In this document: positions 35,609 to 47,436 of the stretch, one piece after another | Layout: the number at the start of each line of letters is the position of its first letter | How positions within the stretch are numbered: the stretch's first letter is position 1 | Assembly: GCA_029641185.1 (NCBI GenBank) | Contig: JAPWGK010000030.1 | Span: 62,001 to 126,000, forward strand | DNA: 64,000 bases | DNA from: Pseudofabraea citricarpa | Taxonomy: Eukaryota; Ascomycota; Leotiomycetes; Helotiales; Dermateaceae | Reading direction: 5' to 3' | The notes under the pieces: model-generated | Databases searched by the model: none | Seen by the model: only the letters and a program-made list of their open reading frames with translations | What the model was told of the DNA's origin: nothing | Made by a program: the position numbers and the translations under genes

Positions 35609-37102
35609 ATGCGTTCCACTACCTTCTTTTCGTTCGTTTCTGTACTTGGGCTCCAATTTTCTCGAGCTAGCGCTTTGTTATTTGATCCATTGACTAGTCC
35701 GATTGATGGTTAGTACTCTCTTTGGTGTATTGTCTTGCCCGGTATTGACTTCAATCTTGAATAGTTTCTGGAAGACACGCTTTTAAAGCGCCTGACTTCG
35801 ATGCTGGAGATGTTCGCGGGCCGTGTCCTGGATTGAATGCACTCGCTAATCATGGCTATATACCTCATGATGGTGTTGTTGGGGTAAGATCAATGTCATT
35901 CATCTATTAGAAATACATACTAAGAAACAAAACAGTTTTTGGAGGTGATTGCAGCAATAAATGAAGGTGATCTATTACCCTGCTTGTTCCATCAGAAACT
36001 GTCTAATTAAATAATAGTATATGGCATGGGAATCGATTCAAGCACAGTCTTAGCTACTATGGGAACTGTCTGGGTTGGCAATCCCATTTCTCTGAATCCT
36101 GGATTCTCCATCGGCGGCTATACCGACAAGAGCAACAACATTTTAGGAAATGTTCTTGGTCTGCTTGGTAAATTTACTGCCGTTTCTGTTGAAGGTAAAC
36201 AAGCTAACAACAAAAGGTACACCGCGTGGTCTTGTTGGCTCACACAACTTTATCGAGTCGGATTCCTCCAATACTCGAGATGATCAATACATGACTGGTG
36301 ATAGTCAGACGCTAAATATGACTGCGTTCATGGAACTGTACAACATGTCCAATGGTACTGGCGATTACAACTTCGATATCTTCGCCAAAAGAGCAAACAT
36401 CCGTTTCCAACAGACTGTCGCAGAGAACCCAAACTTCTACTATGGACCTTTCACAGGTTTTATTGCACGCAACGCAGGATTTATTTTTGCTGCTCGTTTA
36501 TTTTCAAACCATTCTTGGGAGAATCCAGCCGGAACTTTAAGTAAGTTTCTAACAATCTGAAATGTCTAAGAGAACTATGCCTTAACACTCGTATAGCTAA
36601 GGACATCTTGAAAAGCTTCTTCTCTATCCACGGAAACGAAGGAAATCTCACTTATCGCTATGGACATGAGTCAATTCCCGAGAACTGGTATCGTGCTCCA
36701 ATCGACTACAGCCTAGTATCTCTTGTCGCCGATGTGGTGAACTTCTGCGTTCAGTATCCAGAACTAGCCAGTATCGGAGGTAACACAGGTACTGTCAATA
36801 GCTTCACTGGAATTGATATCCTGAACCTTACTGGTGGAGTATTCAACGCCGCCACTTTGCTGGAAGGCAACAATTTGCTATGCTTTGTTTTCGAGATGGT
36901 AAAATGGATAACACCAAACGCTTTGTCTGGCTTGTTCGCAACGCTTGATGTTCCGCTAGAGATGGTCCTCGATGCTATCTCTGTACCACTTTTAGATCTT
37001 GCTTGCCCGGCTTTTGATGATCTGAAAGTCGGTGGCAAAAACTGGCTTGAAGGGATTGAAGAATTATATCCTGGTGCCAAGATGAGTGGAGGTGGGCTGT
37101 AA
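35609..37102 (+). CDS. Secreted heme-thiolate peroxidase (chloroperoxidase/UPO family)
   Basis: Six exons (35609..35708, 35765..35883, 35936..35966, 36018..36167, 36217..36540, 36597..37102) give 409 residues. The family uses a Cys-ligated heme and H2O2 to halogenate or oxygenate organic substrates outside the cell. The N-terminus is a signal peptide ending near SRASA. The axial-ligand motif GPCPGLNALANHGYIPHDG contains Cys54. The second motif reads HNFIESDSSNTRDD with Glu147-Ser148-Asp149. Chloroperoxidase has Glu-His-Asp here and unspecific peroxygenases Glu-Gly-Asp, so the metal-site acids are kept but the middle residue differs. Several N-glycosylation sequons are present. The length is somewhat above the usual 260-380 residues because of an extended C-terminal helical part. 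Confidence 0.92.
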
Positions 37103-37268
37103 ATCATGGGCATTTTCACCTTGTCATAAGAACATGCAGACTATAGTATTCAATAATTTTAATTTAAGACCACGGTGTGGGAATCACCTGCTAAGTAATT
37201 CACTTCTCAAGCTCATTTTTCATTAATATTAAATTCATTACTTGACTGATTTGTCAAATCCTTTCGAA

Positions 37269-38269
37269 TTACCAGCCGCTTGGTCCAGCTGGAACTGGGT
37301 TTTCAGCCTCCCATTGTGCCAATGGAATAACATTCACGTTCCACACACTTTTCAATTCTTCAATTGCTGTCTCCTTTGATTCTTGCGAAATTGAATCGGT
37401 CGCATCCTCGATAATTGTAACCTGGTATCCAAGTTTTGTTCCGTCGATTGCCGTGCCTCGTACACAAGCTGAGGTTATGAGCCTATCATAGGATTTAGTA
37501 AAAGTTTTGTATTTTACTGCCAAAGCTTTCTTACCCAGTAACTACTAGCCTCTCAATACTATGTAAGCGTAATTCCGAATCCAAAGTTGTGAATCGACGA
37601 TACTGGTTCTACTACAAGTCAGCGTTTCGACATCATAAGTCATATTTACAGGTGGTTATATACGAACGTCGGTAAATGCACTATAAGAATCAATTGTGTG
37701 ATTCTGTGCCTTTTTGATATAATTCACCGTCGTTCTATAACCCTCCAAATTGTGTAATCTTGTCTGAACCCCATCTTCAATTTGCGCTCCCCAAGTCTCT
37801 GGCACGCAGTGGTCTGCGTAGACGCCTTGTTGCTCGGAGAAGTTTGGCGAATCTGTGAATGGAATCTCAACAGCATTCCCCGGCACTTCTCCAGGATGAG
37901 AGGAGGCGAAAGAGACATGGCCAATTGGATGCCAATCTGCAATTTTCAATCAATATGTGTTCACAACTTTTGGATCTCAATTGAATAATAACCTTGAGAC
38001 GCGATTATGATTGGCCATTCATGCTCATCCAATAGCGTGTATACCTTGGGGAGAATTGCTGGAGCGCGCGAGTTGTTTAGTGAGCCTGTGATAAAATCGT
38101 TCTGGACGTCAATCACAATCAACGCAGTATTCTTATGGATCTTATTTGAAAACTAGCGTTAAACAGTAAGTATAATAATAATTGACACAATTGATTAGTA
38201 TCTGAAACTCACAGGAACAGCAATAACACTTGCAGCAAGCGTAGCGATACAGAAAACGGTGGGCAGCAT
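37269..38269 (-). CDS. Secreted nicotinamidase/isochorismatase-family hydrolase
   Basis: Five exons (38269..38213, 38152..37993, 37936..37668, 37608..37535, 37482..37269) give 257 residues. Nicotinamidases deamidate nicotinamide to nicotinate and ammonium. The catalytic triad is visible: Asp34 in VIDVQNDF, Lys148 in YIKKA and Cys193 in TSACVRG. The metal-binding set of nicotinamidases is also present: Asp73 and His75 in QDWHPIGHVSF and His115 in DHCVPETWGAQ. Unlike cytosolic Pnc1, the first exon encodes a signal peptide (LPTVFCIATLAASVIAVP), so the enzyme is probably secreted. It converges on the peroxidase gene with 166 bp between stops. Its promoter side abuts the copper amine oxidase gene and contains four GATA-type motifs. 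Other amides could be the substrate. Confidence 0.9.
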
Positions 38270-38757
38270 TTTGTAAGGGGAAATTGGTGAGACAAGAGAG
38301 TAAAAAAACACAGAAAGTGGCACACCGCTGCTTATTAAATACCTCGGAGTAATATATCCTTATCTTCAAGAAGAATTTTTTTGAGCGGAGCTTCAGCTTG
38401 AAGGAGAATAGAACGATGATGTCAAAGCCAGCTACCCTTGGATATGGATGAGTTAAGCGAGAGGACCCCGCACTTACCGACCTCCTCGAAGTCGTAGACA
38501 AGCTCTTTCATTCTGTTATAGATGTCTTCGATCTGCGATAATATAAGCAGGTACGAAATGATGATTCAAAGTATGGGATTCATTTGTCACTGAATCTACG
38601 ATTAGGTATTCGGTCTCTATCGGTCTAGAATTCTCAAGGAGTTTCGCGATAAGAGAGGTTGGATATCCCCACCTTTGGGGGCTTTGATCTTGACTTGGCA
38701 CGATAAGATGTTCTCAAACCTCACCAGCCTCTTCCTATTCTTTTTTCGCTGAGCTGC
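38270..38757. promoter_or_regulatory. Nicotinamidase promoter with four GATA-type motifs
   Basis: HGATAR motifs, the core bound by AreA/Nit2 GATA factors, occur at 38360-38365 (minus strand), 38536-38541, 38647-38653 and 38701-38707. About 1.4 would be expected by chance in 488 bp at even base composition. The region also includes the 3' end of the amine oxidase transcript. Confidence 0.5.
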
Positions 38758-40963
38758 TTACAGCTTGCTCTTACTACAACAATCATCGCTTATCAAGACG
38801 CTCTTATTCACTTCCTGCTTACTGATCGCAACATCCATACCTGGGTTCTTCGTAAAGAAGTTCACAGGTTTCAGTGTCACCATCATCTTCTCTGCCGGCA
38901 TTACGGGCCAATCCTCGACTCGAGGGTTATGTGTCGTGCCAAATGTGTGCCAAAGTACAATGTCTTCGTTCCGCACATTTTCATCTCTTCCCTTGATTGT
39001 GGATGCAATCCCATCGCCTCCGAGAGACTGCATGGTATGCTCTCCAGCGCTATAGAGCTCTCGGTCTTGATATTTCGTCACCCAGACAGCATGAGCTCCA
39101 AACTCAGATCGTTTGGAGTGGAACGATGATAGATCTGCGAGTAGCATCTGAGAATAATGCGGCACAAGCTTGTATCCGACAGGTGATTTGGTGATTGGAT
39201 TAAGTACATTTTCATTGATGATCTTGAAGGTGCGGGCTTTGGTAACGTCTGTGTCAAGCGGCGTTTCTTTTTCGACAATCGATTTCGTCGTAATATAGCC
39301 TACTCCGGCAGGATTATGAACACTTGGATCATTTAATGGCATTGGCTGAGACTCTTCTACCATGAGAGAGTTGTTTGGCCCATCGATTGATGGATCTATG
39401 CGCAGTGCAAATAAATGCTGATGATATGGTGCCATAACACCAGGAGCTACGACGGTTCCAAACGGAACAGAGTCGCCAATATCAATTGGATTTGTACTGA
39501 GAATTCCTGTTGCACGCACTTCGTAATTGATCTCGGCGGCTTCTGTAAACTGGAAAGCGAAAATGTACTCATAGTTGCCGACAGTGATTATGGTTTGGAG
39601 CACAAGGATACGAGATCGTGTGACAACCGCATTATTGGTACGATAATTGGTGTGCTTCCATAAAATCCCATCGTCAATTTCATGGCAGCAGACAACATTG
39701 GGCATCTGAACAGGATCACCTTCAAGTGTGTTGTGGTAGGCATCGAAGTATTTGATAGATCCTAAACAATCGCAGCCTGAAGGTGTCAGCAGTTTCCTGG
39801 GTTTACTTGCAATGCAGTAATTACCTAATTGCAGGTTGTTTGCATTGACACCTGCTCCATTGTTCCCAAGATCAAAAGCAGCCTTCCTTGGATATGGAGA
39901 GCGAGAATCTCCATATGGAACAAACATTTCTGAGAGAGATAGTCGGTAAAATAAATCCCTGCCATCATAGGTCACATCATGGATTGTGAGTCCTTCGCGC
40001 TATGATTTGGTCAGCTAGAGTTTTCGGGAATACGAAATAAGGTACACTCACATAGTTGAAGCCTACTCTGAACCTCCACTTCTCCCACACCAATAAGTTA
40101 CCATCTACTTGAAATGAAGGCCCATTTGGTTGGAGAACATGGTAGGGTTTAAGTGTTTCTCGGCGTTCTTTCTGCAACTCAGGATGGTACTCGCTTGTGC
40201 CATGGATCTTGTTTCGATCGAATTTCTTTCCATTGCCATTGCACTCCGTCATTCTATCACTCTCTGCTGATGGAAGTGACAGAACCTTCTTTACCTCGAA
40301 ATCCCCATCAAGTTCGGCGCATATGTCCAGTGGATAAGCAAAGTGGTTAGCATCAAGATGATTTCCTAATCTCATGTATAGGTAACACTACTACTCGTTA
40401 ACATTTTGATCGGCGAGTTTAACGCGACTCTCAGGTACTTACCATGATATACCTTGTTTTCATATCCTCAATTCCATCAGTAGCATATGTCCACGATTCA
40501 ACACAGACAACACCGTCTTCCGGAAGGTCTAGAGCTTTAACCTCTGCCTGCACTCTCGGATCTGCAAGACAAGCCTTTTCACTCTTCTGCATTTCAACCG
40601 CATCCGTATAGGAATGTTTGCCTGGCAATGCTTTGTCGCCAAATACTTCATGAGTTTTGAGATTGATCTCAGCCTGATGGAATTCAGAAGCATGGTTAAG
40701 ATAGTATTGAATGAATGCAACACGTGGTGGTGCGAGACGAGGCTGAGAGGTTCTCTCAGCTTGAAGATAAGGATGCAAAAGAGCTTTTGGAGGCTCTGCA
40801 AGAGTGATGACTCGAAAAATAACGGTCTTGTGTGAGAATTTATGCTTCAAAATTTTCGAAGCCTATTGATTGATTAGCTGAGAGTTATCTAAAACACTTA
40901 AAGTGTATAACAAACTAGAGATATTTCTTCGGGCGAGAGCGGATCGAGCGGGTGTTGGGCCAT
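38758..40963 (-). CDS. Copper amine oxidase (primary-amine oxidase)
   Basis: Exons 40963..40916, 40862..40443, 40387..40052, 39999..39825 and 39776..38758 give 665 residues. The enzyme converts primary amines to aldehydes with release of ammonium and H2O2, letting fungi use amines as nitrogen source. The topaquinone precursor is Tyr395 in GNYEYIF. The catalytic base is Asp311 in KAAFDLGNNG. Copper ligands are His445 and His447 (HQH) and His603 (WHTFG). The C-terminus keeps NPRVEDWPVMP. The 48-nt intron before CDCLG is in frame and would be read as a short insertion if missed. The 16-codon first exon (MAQHPLDPLSPEEISL) matches the usual start of peroxisomal fungal amine oxidases. The protein ends in SKL, a type 1 peroxisomal targeting signal. 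Confidence 0.95.
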
Positions 40964-42034
40964 TTCAGCAACAATTCTTGCCAAATTAGGTGGCGAAGAT
41001 TTCGTTGCGAATCCTTATTTGGTTGAAACCTTTTCTTTTCTCGTTTTTCTATAGGAATGAGGAGCTCTGACGTTGTACTTTTTCGTTATTCGCGTTAGTG
41101 AATAGGTTTCAAACAAAACCACTACCTTCTTATACTTCAATGAATCATTGATTTGAGGTCTTAGATTAGGCATGCAGTCCTACAATTTTCTTGTACCCAC
41201 ACCAAATGTCAGCAGGGATTTGAGCATGAAAGTCTGCCACTAATCCAGCTTTGTTGTTTGAGGTGAATCACGAGGGAAGGGGTACTTCGACGCCTTCTAA
41301 ATGACATGAAAAGCGGCCCCAACGACTACAGCTGAACAAAATATGGGAGCAGCTACTGCGCTCTTAACGCGGTGCAGAGCCGGTACCTCATTGACGTCAG
41401 GTAATGCTTTTGGTTGTGTAATATGATTGGCAATCCCACTATTGACAGTCAGCGGTACTGGCGCTGTTGGTATGTAAACACACTACCACGCCTTGTAGAA
41501 AAACCTTCAGGTTTCTTTCGTCGACTTTAATTATCACTTGCAAATATAGACGCAACTTGACATACTTGATATATTACACGCCTACAACAGGTAAGCGGCT
41601 GCGATATATATGTATTAAAAATAAAAGCATATCAAATTTGTATTATGTAAAGCATAGTGCCAAACTTGATAACCGGAGAAATCCTACAACTTTTATAACC
41701 GCAGTAACAAATATTATATCAATCTTGATCTACTGTCTCCCTAACAGTCTTGGTAGCTTTAATTTTCCAGGCGACAGTATAAATTAATATTTAAGTATCA
41801 ACCCGGTTTAAATACTATATTTTGAGTGATATGTAACCAAATTTGAGACCAGTCTGTTCGCGGCGTATCAGGTTCCATAACAACTTCTAACAAATGCTGA
41901 TATCGCTTAAGATGAAAACTCTCGAGCATTTAAAACTAGAGGGAAAGCCGAACAGCAAGGGAAAAGTATTTGAGAACATGTTTTTTATTAAGGTGTACCC
42001 GAAGGTTCAATTCTTTAACTCCACCGCATGCTAC
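40964..42034. other. Intergenic, AT-rich
   Basis: Promoter of the amine oxidase and 3' flank of the LamB gene. The part from about 41470 to 41830 is very AT-rich with a poorly coding frame. One GATA motif is at 41678-41683. No gene is seen. Confidence 0.45.
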
Positions 42035-42914
42035 TTAACTGGTGTCTGAGAATTTCTCGGCATTGAGCAAATCGACCGCTTTCCTACAGGCCTTCATATT
42101 CTCCAGAGCTGCTGGCATGTCAGAATGCAAGCATATCGAGAACGGCTTTCCACCAAAACCAAGCTCTAATTTTTCTCCTTCAAAGTCCACTGAAGCATCT
42201 GTCCGACCAATCGATAATGTCTTGTCATAGATCTCGTCAACCGTGACCATCTTGAACTGGCCAATTGGTATCAACTTCTTGCTTTTGTCATATGCCACGT
42301 CCACATATGCCTCTTCGATAAAAGATAGACCAAGCTCTTCACAAATAGCCTTCTCCTCGTCCGCTCCCTTTGCACCATATACCGGTACCTTGAAAACTGC
42401 GCAAGCCTCCAAGACCGCGCGACAGATGGTCAGATCTCTTTGCATGTAATGGAACAATTCTCCGTGCGGTTTGATATGGTTTAATGGTACATTCTCAGCG
42501 TCGAGAATGGCTTTAAGGGCACCGACCTGGTAGAGGATCATCGCATACATGTCGACTGGATCAATAACCATTCGACGTCGACCGAATCCAAAAAGATCTA
42601 AAAGCCATTCTATAAGCAAGAGATCTCAATAGATTTAAATTGATCTACCTTGTAAACCAGGATGCGCCCCAGCTTTAATGCCATGCTCCTTTGCGAGACG
42701 AACCGTCTTGACCATCAGGGAAGGGTCACCAGCATGAAATCCGCATGCAATATTTGCTACGTCGATATAATTCATGAGTTCCTCATCTGGTCCCTACCAC
42801 AAATTTAGTGGAAGCACTCCATGACATTAGTTCGATGTCAACTACCATTTTCCATTTTCCAAACCCCTCACCCATATCGCAATTGATCTCAATCTTCTTC
42901 ACGAGATCCGACAT
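42035..42914 (-). CDS. lamB: LamB/YcsF-family lactam-utilisation protein
   Basis: Exons 42914..42846, 42793..42649 and 42597..42035 give 258 residues. The family includes Aspergillus nidulans LamB, needed for growth on 2-pyrrolidinone, and the bacterial 5-oxoprolinase subunit PxpA. Hallmarks are [10 protein letters not shown] at the N-terminus, then [13 protein letters not shown] and [26 protein letters not shown], the [12 protein letters not shown] segment and a final helix follow. The last intron could also end 9 nt earlier, which would add three residues. I chose the site that restores the usual PDLxGFGRR-like block. The gene shares an 855-bp promoter with the transporter on the other strand. 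The carboxylase that would complete the pathway starts about 9.4 kb away. Confidence 0.92.
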
Positions 42915-43769
42915 TTTTACGGAACAAGTGATGAATTCACATAGATCTGAGGGTTTTAAAATCTTCAATTTCAATATAAATAGTACGAATGATCATCACG
43001 TCTGTAAAAGCTTCAGACAGCAATCTCATGTACGTCAAAGATGTATGTATCCACCTCATCTGGCCGCGGGGCGAAAGGAATAGCAGAGTGATAAGGTACA
43101 ACATCCGCAGGGGTACATCATTGCGGAGAAGCTCGCCTATTGTGTCACGTTGTAGAGTTGTCTGGAAAATGGGGGTTGATAAGACAAGACTGACGAATAG
43201 AAGAAACTCAAGAGAGATGATGTCCGCTGTTGACGCCGATAACACCAAGAGTTTGACAAAGCACGGCGGAACTTTAGATAACCTCCTCATCCTAACGTTG
43301 TTCAAGTAATGTCCGACTGTCAACTCTGTGATTGGTCTCTCATCTCTTATCGATCGGCCAAGTAAAGTTCGGAACGATGGACCCTAGAACTTCCTTTACT
43401 GTGCTCAAGCTTGTATGATTCTAAGCTACTATGGCATGTTCAAGTTATAGTAGCTGGAATTCTCGGCTTTTGCATGGGGGGTTAGCTTGAATTTCTATCC
43501 AGCTACCGGCGAAAGTAGAGTTAAAATAAGGCCTTCGGCGCGGCCTTGACCCATCTTTGACCCCGATATTCACCAAATCGGGGAGTCTGCCCAGTATACT
43601 CGATATTAGACTCAGTTCATCGTCAATGCTTCAGAAATGACCACATAGATAAGAAACATCGTTATCAGTGTTTCAAGTGATACATATATAGCAGAACATG
43701 TGCTAAAGGGAACCATTCCTGACAATATTCGGAACTCTTGACTCTCTCTCCACTTGATCTGCTGTCGCC
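42915..43769. promoter_or_regulatory. Divergent lamB/symporter promoter with seven GATA-type motifs
   Basis: HGATAR motifs are at 43089-43095, 43177-43183, 43236-43241, 43276-43281, 43346-43352 (minus strand), 43647-43653 and 43662-43667 (minus strand). Chance expectation at even base composition is about 2.5. This suggests joint control of both genes by an AreA/Nit2-type nitrogen regulator. Confidence 0.6.
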
Positions 43770-46211
43770 ATGGATATTCAAATTTCTCCTCCTTTTGGGC
43801 AAGGGGTCGGATATGGCATTGTGGTAGGCCTTGGGGCAGCCTTTGCCATTGGGATGTCTCTAATATCATGGTTTCTTTCAAAATACTTTGCAGAAAAACA
43901 AACTTCGGAGATGTTCATGACTGCAAAGCACTCTGTTAAGACTGGGTTAACAGCATCCGCTGTTGTTTCGTCGTGGACGATTGCTGCGACACTTCTTAGT
44001 TCTACGTCGTGTAAGTTTTTCATCCACTTTGATAACATCTCGAACTTTTCAACCTACCTTATAAAGAGTACATTTCTCTAACTAAGTGTTTTAGACGGTT
44101 ACTCGTATGGTGTGTCTGGTCCATTTTGGGTATGTGTTCCTCAAATATCCACTGCTAGCCATCTTGCCCAAGCTAATTCGTATAGTACGGTGCCGGTGCA
44201 AGTGTCCAGATTCTTCTCTTCTCTGTCGCTGCAATTGAGTTGAAGCGAAAAGCTCCCAATGCCCAGGTAATCTATCGGAATCCAACGCTACTAATAGTTG
44301 ATCTAACTTATAATAGACCTTCCTACAAATCGCTAAACACAGATATGGTGCACCTGCGCATATAACCCTTTCCTGTTACTCGCTTCTCTACCAAATTATC
44401 ACTACTGTCAGTCTTCTTGTAGGAGGAAGCGCTGTCTTCAATCTTCTCACAGGTGTTAATCGTGATGCTTTATGTTACCTATTTCCAATTGGAGTTGTAA
44501 GTATGACAGCTTTAAAAAAAGAAAAAAAAAGAAAAAAAAAAAAGAAAAAAATTACTAACCGCGTTTAGGTCATATATACTCTATGCGGTGGCATCAAAGC
44601 TACATTCCTAACTGATTGGGTAAGAAGAACAGATAAAGTCCATGAAGAACTCATCACTGACATCATTTTAGGTCCACACTGTAGTGATTTTCATGATCAT
44701 GATGACTTCTGCCTTTGTAGTTTATACCACTTCCTCTGTCATTGGTTCAAGTGACAAGATGTGGGAACTTCTGACAGAAGCAACTGAACTGCATCCAGTT
44801 GCAGGTAATGCCGAAGGATCTTACCTGACGATGCGGAGTGAACAAGGTGGTTATATTGGACTGATCTTTGTCGGTGCCGGGTTTGCTGCTGCTGTTGACT
44901 CCCAACTTTTTCAAAAAGCAATTGCAGCAGATCCAGCTGGCACCCTTGGTGCCTACCTCTTGGGCGGCTTGAGCTGGTTCACAATTCCATTTGTCCTTGC
45001 AACGACGTATGGATTGACCGCAGCAGCCACTGAACACCTGTCGTCGTTCCCAACGTATCCAAATCGAATGAATGCCCACGAAGTTGCAGAAGGACTTGCC
45101 ATGCCATATGCAGCACTTGCAGTTATGGGCAATGGAGGTGCTATAGCAGTTCTTCTAATGGTATTCATGGCGGTAACATCAGCCATGTCTTCTGAGACAG
45201 TGGCTACTACAGCCCTTCTTACTTACAATCTCTACCAGTCTTATATCAACCCAAAAGCAACCGGTAAACAACTTCTTCGATTCTCGAACTTCATTGTGCC
45301 AGGATTTGCTATTGTTGCTGCTAGTATTGCTGTTGGAATGAACCACGCGGGCTTTTCTGTCAGCTTTTTGATCACTGTATCTGGCATCTTAGTTGATTCA
45401 GCAATTGTCCCCATGGCCTGCACCATCATGTGGAGCAAACAGTCAAAGTTTGCTGTTATTGCCTCTCCACTTATCAGCTCAGCTTCTGCGATTCTGGCAT
45501 GGATTTTAACTGCAAAGTCAACCGAAGGACCTATCACAATTGCTACTCTGAGCACCAATCTACCACTCGTGGCTGGAAATATGTGTTCTTTATGTGCACC
45601 ACTTGTATTGACGCCTCTTTTCACCTGGATTCGGCCAGAAAACTACGATTTTGAGAAGTTCAAGGAAGTGAAACCAGCGGATGATTACTCGGATGGTGAT
45701 CCCGCTTTTCCGCAAGAAAGCGAGGTACAAAGAGAGCTAGCAATGGAGGCCGCAAGGACACACGAAGAAAAGAGTCAAGTGGTCTTATTGCGAGCAAGGA
45801 AGTATGCTATCATTGCGAGTATTGTGTTGACATTGGTCTACCTTATTTTATGGCCAATTCCGATGTACGCATCAAGTTATGGTAAGTACTCAATTCCCAA
45901 CAAGTCTAATTATATAACTAACACTCTCAGTCTTTTCAAAGGGTTTCTTCAAAGGCTGGATTGTTGTCGTCTTTCTCTGGGCGTTCTTTGCCACGACTGT
46001 CATCACTTTACTTCCTATATGGGAGAGTCGTGCTTCGCTTGCTAGCTTTACTCGCTATGTTTTCAGTGGCAAAGTCTCGACGGCCGGGCCTCCACAGGCG
46101 AGAGTTACCATGGGTATATCATCTGGAAAAGATTCATCAAACTTTACAAGTGAGCCTGTTATAGAAAAAGGTGCGGAGAAGATCGGCATGAAGTCGAGTA
46201 CTAGTTTGTAA
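43770..46211 (+). CDS. DUR3-like sodium:solute symporter family permease
   Basis: Seven exons (43770..44010, 44095..44129, 44186..44266, 44317..44496, 44569..44619, 44672..45881, 45931..46211) give 692 residues, the usual length of fungal Dur3. Dur3 proteins are plasma-membrane proton symporters for urea and polyamines. Family blocks include EKQTSEMFMTAKHSVKTGL, then SYGVSGPFWYGAGA, then YTLCGGIKATFLTDWVHT. VDSQLFQKAIAADP and SSFPTYPNRMNAHEVAEGLAMPYAA follow. About 15 hydrophobic helices are visible and a Ser/Gly-rich tail follows the last. The fourth intron contains a long A-rich tract. Given its shared promoter with lamB, the cargo may be a lactam or other small amide rather than urea; that is inference. 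Confidence 0.92.
44514..44551 (+). repeat. A-rich tract inside an intron of the symporter gene
   Basis: A 38-base run of A interrupted by single G residues lies between the 5' splice site and a good branch-point match (ACTAAC, about 44553-44558). Its length is likely to vary between strains and may be mis-called in an assembly. Confidence 0.8.
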
Positions 46212-46485
46212 AGCTTAAAAATGAAGTTCGAAATTCTTCGAGTGAAGTATAACAGAGAAGTTTGTGGTATAATGTAAAACAAGAAAGAAATGCCAGCCTA
46301 CATATCTAAGTGGTAGTAGATTTAAATAAATAACTTTACGTTAATATTTTAATTGAATCAAATAAATGTTTAATATAAGCTAAATTATTAAACATATCCT
46401 ACAAAAAAAGGTATACTTAAGGTTATGTATCACAACTAATTCTCAAACGTCTTAATATATAGCATTTGCTAATTATTTTCTGCAC

Positions 46486-47436
46486 CTAAGAAGTATTTAA
46501 TTCATCTAAGACCCATTTCACTCCATCGACAACAATATCCGGCTGGGTTAACTGGACAAAGTGTCCACTCTCGCGTGCAAATACAAGCTTTCCCTTTGTA
46601 GAGAACTTCAGAAATTCCTTCATGAGACCCTCGCTCTTCTCATCAGCTGTCCTAATTAACTCCCTAACATTGCTCCTCTGCTCCTCGGTTCCATTCCCCT
46701 TTTCAACGCCCGCCTTATACATCGCACTCCAGTCCCTACTTCGCATGCCCCCAATCAAATAAATCGGTTTATCTCCAACCAGCGGTTGCCTTTTCCACAG
46801 CTCTTTCTTCCGCAGCGTCTCAAAACTCGGTACGTACTCCTCACCCTCCTTTTGCCCTTGCAGCTTAAACTTTTCTGTCGCTTCGTCACTCAAAAGCGCA
46901 TCCCACTCCTCCTGCGTCAACTTATGCTCCGCCTTAATGCCCTTGGCGGAGTATGGTTCCACGCCCACTGAGATGGCTTGGAGATTCGCATTATTTGGGT
47001 TCAGCACCTGTAATGCGGTCTCGTGATTGGCATCGACGAGCACCAAGCCAGCGATATGCGGGCCGTTTCCCGTAAGAGCGATAAACTCAGTTATAAGCAC
47101 GCCGGCCCAGGAGTGCCCAACGATGATCAGAGGGTTTGCAATATGAGCCTTTTCAATCAGACGGGAAAGCTCCAGAGCGATGTTCTCGGCCGTGGGCGCG
47201 AGCGGCGAGAGCTCGGAGTTACCATAGCCAGCACGATCGTAAGTGTAGCTGCGCAGCGAGGGAGGGAGCTGCCGTGTCACGGCCGCCCAGTTGAGGCTAC
47301 TGCATGCCACGCCTGAGACGAATAGGACAACGGGATCTTTGGAGTTGCTGGGTTCTGGGCCGTGGGCATAGAGGGCGAGGGAATGGGTGCCAATGTTGAC
47401 GAGGGTGAGATTTGAAGGCGGGGTTGGTGAGGACAT
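46486..47436 (-). CDS. Alpha/beta hydrolase
   Basis: This is a single-exon gene of 316 residues. The fold is clear: an oxyanion-hole region around LFVSGVACSSLNW (38-50), the YDRAGYGNSE segment (66-74) and the nucleophile elbow GHSWAG with Ser109. An acid residue lies in the lid-to-core region and the catalytic His292 in ESGHFVQ. There is no signal peptide or membrane segment. It converges on the symporter gene with 274 bp between stops and lies inside the nitrogen neighbourhood, so it might hydrolyse an ester, amide or lactone intermediate. The family is too broad to name a substrate. Confidence 0.88.
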   Translation of the reverse strand: MSSPTPPSNLTLVNIGTHSLALYAHGPEPSNSKDPVVLFVSGVACSSLNWAAVTRQLPPSLRSYTYDRAGYGNSELSPLAPTAENIALELSRLIEKAHIANPLIIVGHSWAGVLITEFIALTGNGPHIAGLVLVDANHETALQVLNPNNANLQAISVGVEPYSAKGIKAEHKLTQEEWDALLSDEATEKFKLQGQKEGEEYVPSFETLRKKELWKRQPLVGDKPIYLIGGMRSRDWSAMYKAGVEKGNGTEEQRSNVRELIRTADEKSEGLMKEFLKFSTKGKLVFARESGHFVQLTQPDIVVDGVKWVLDELNTS

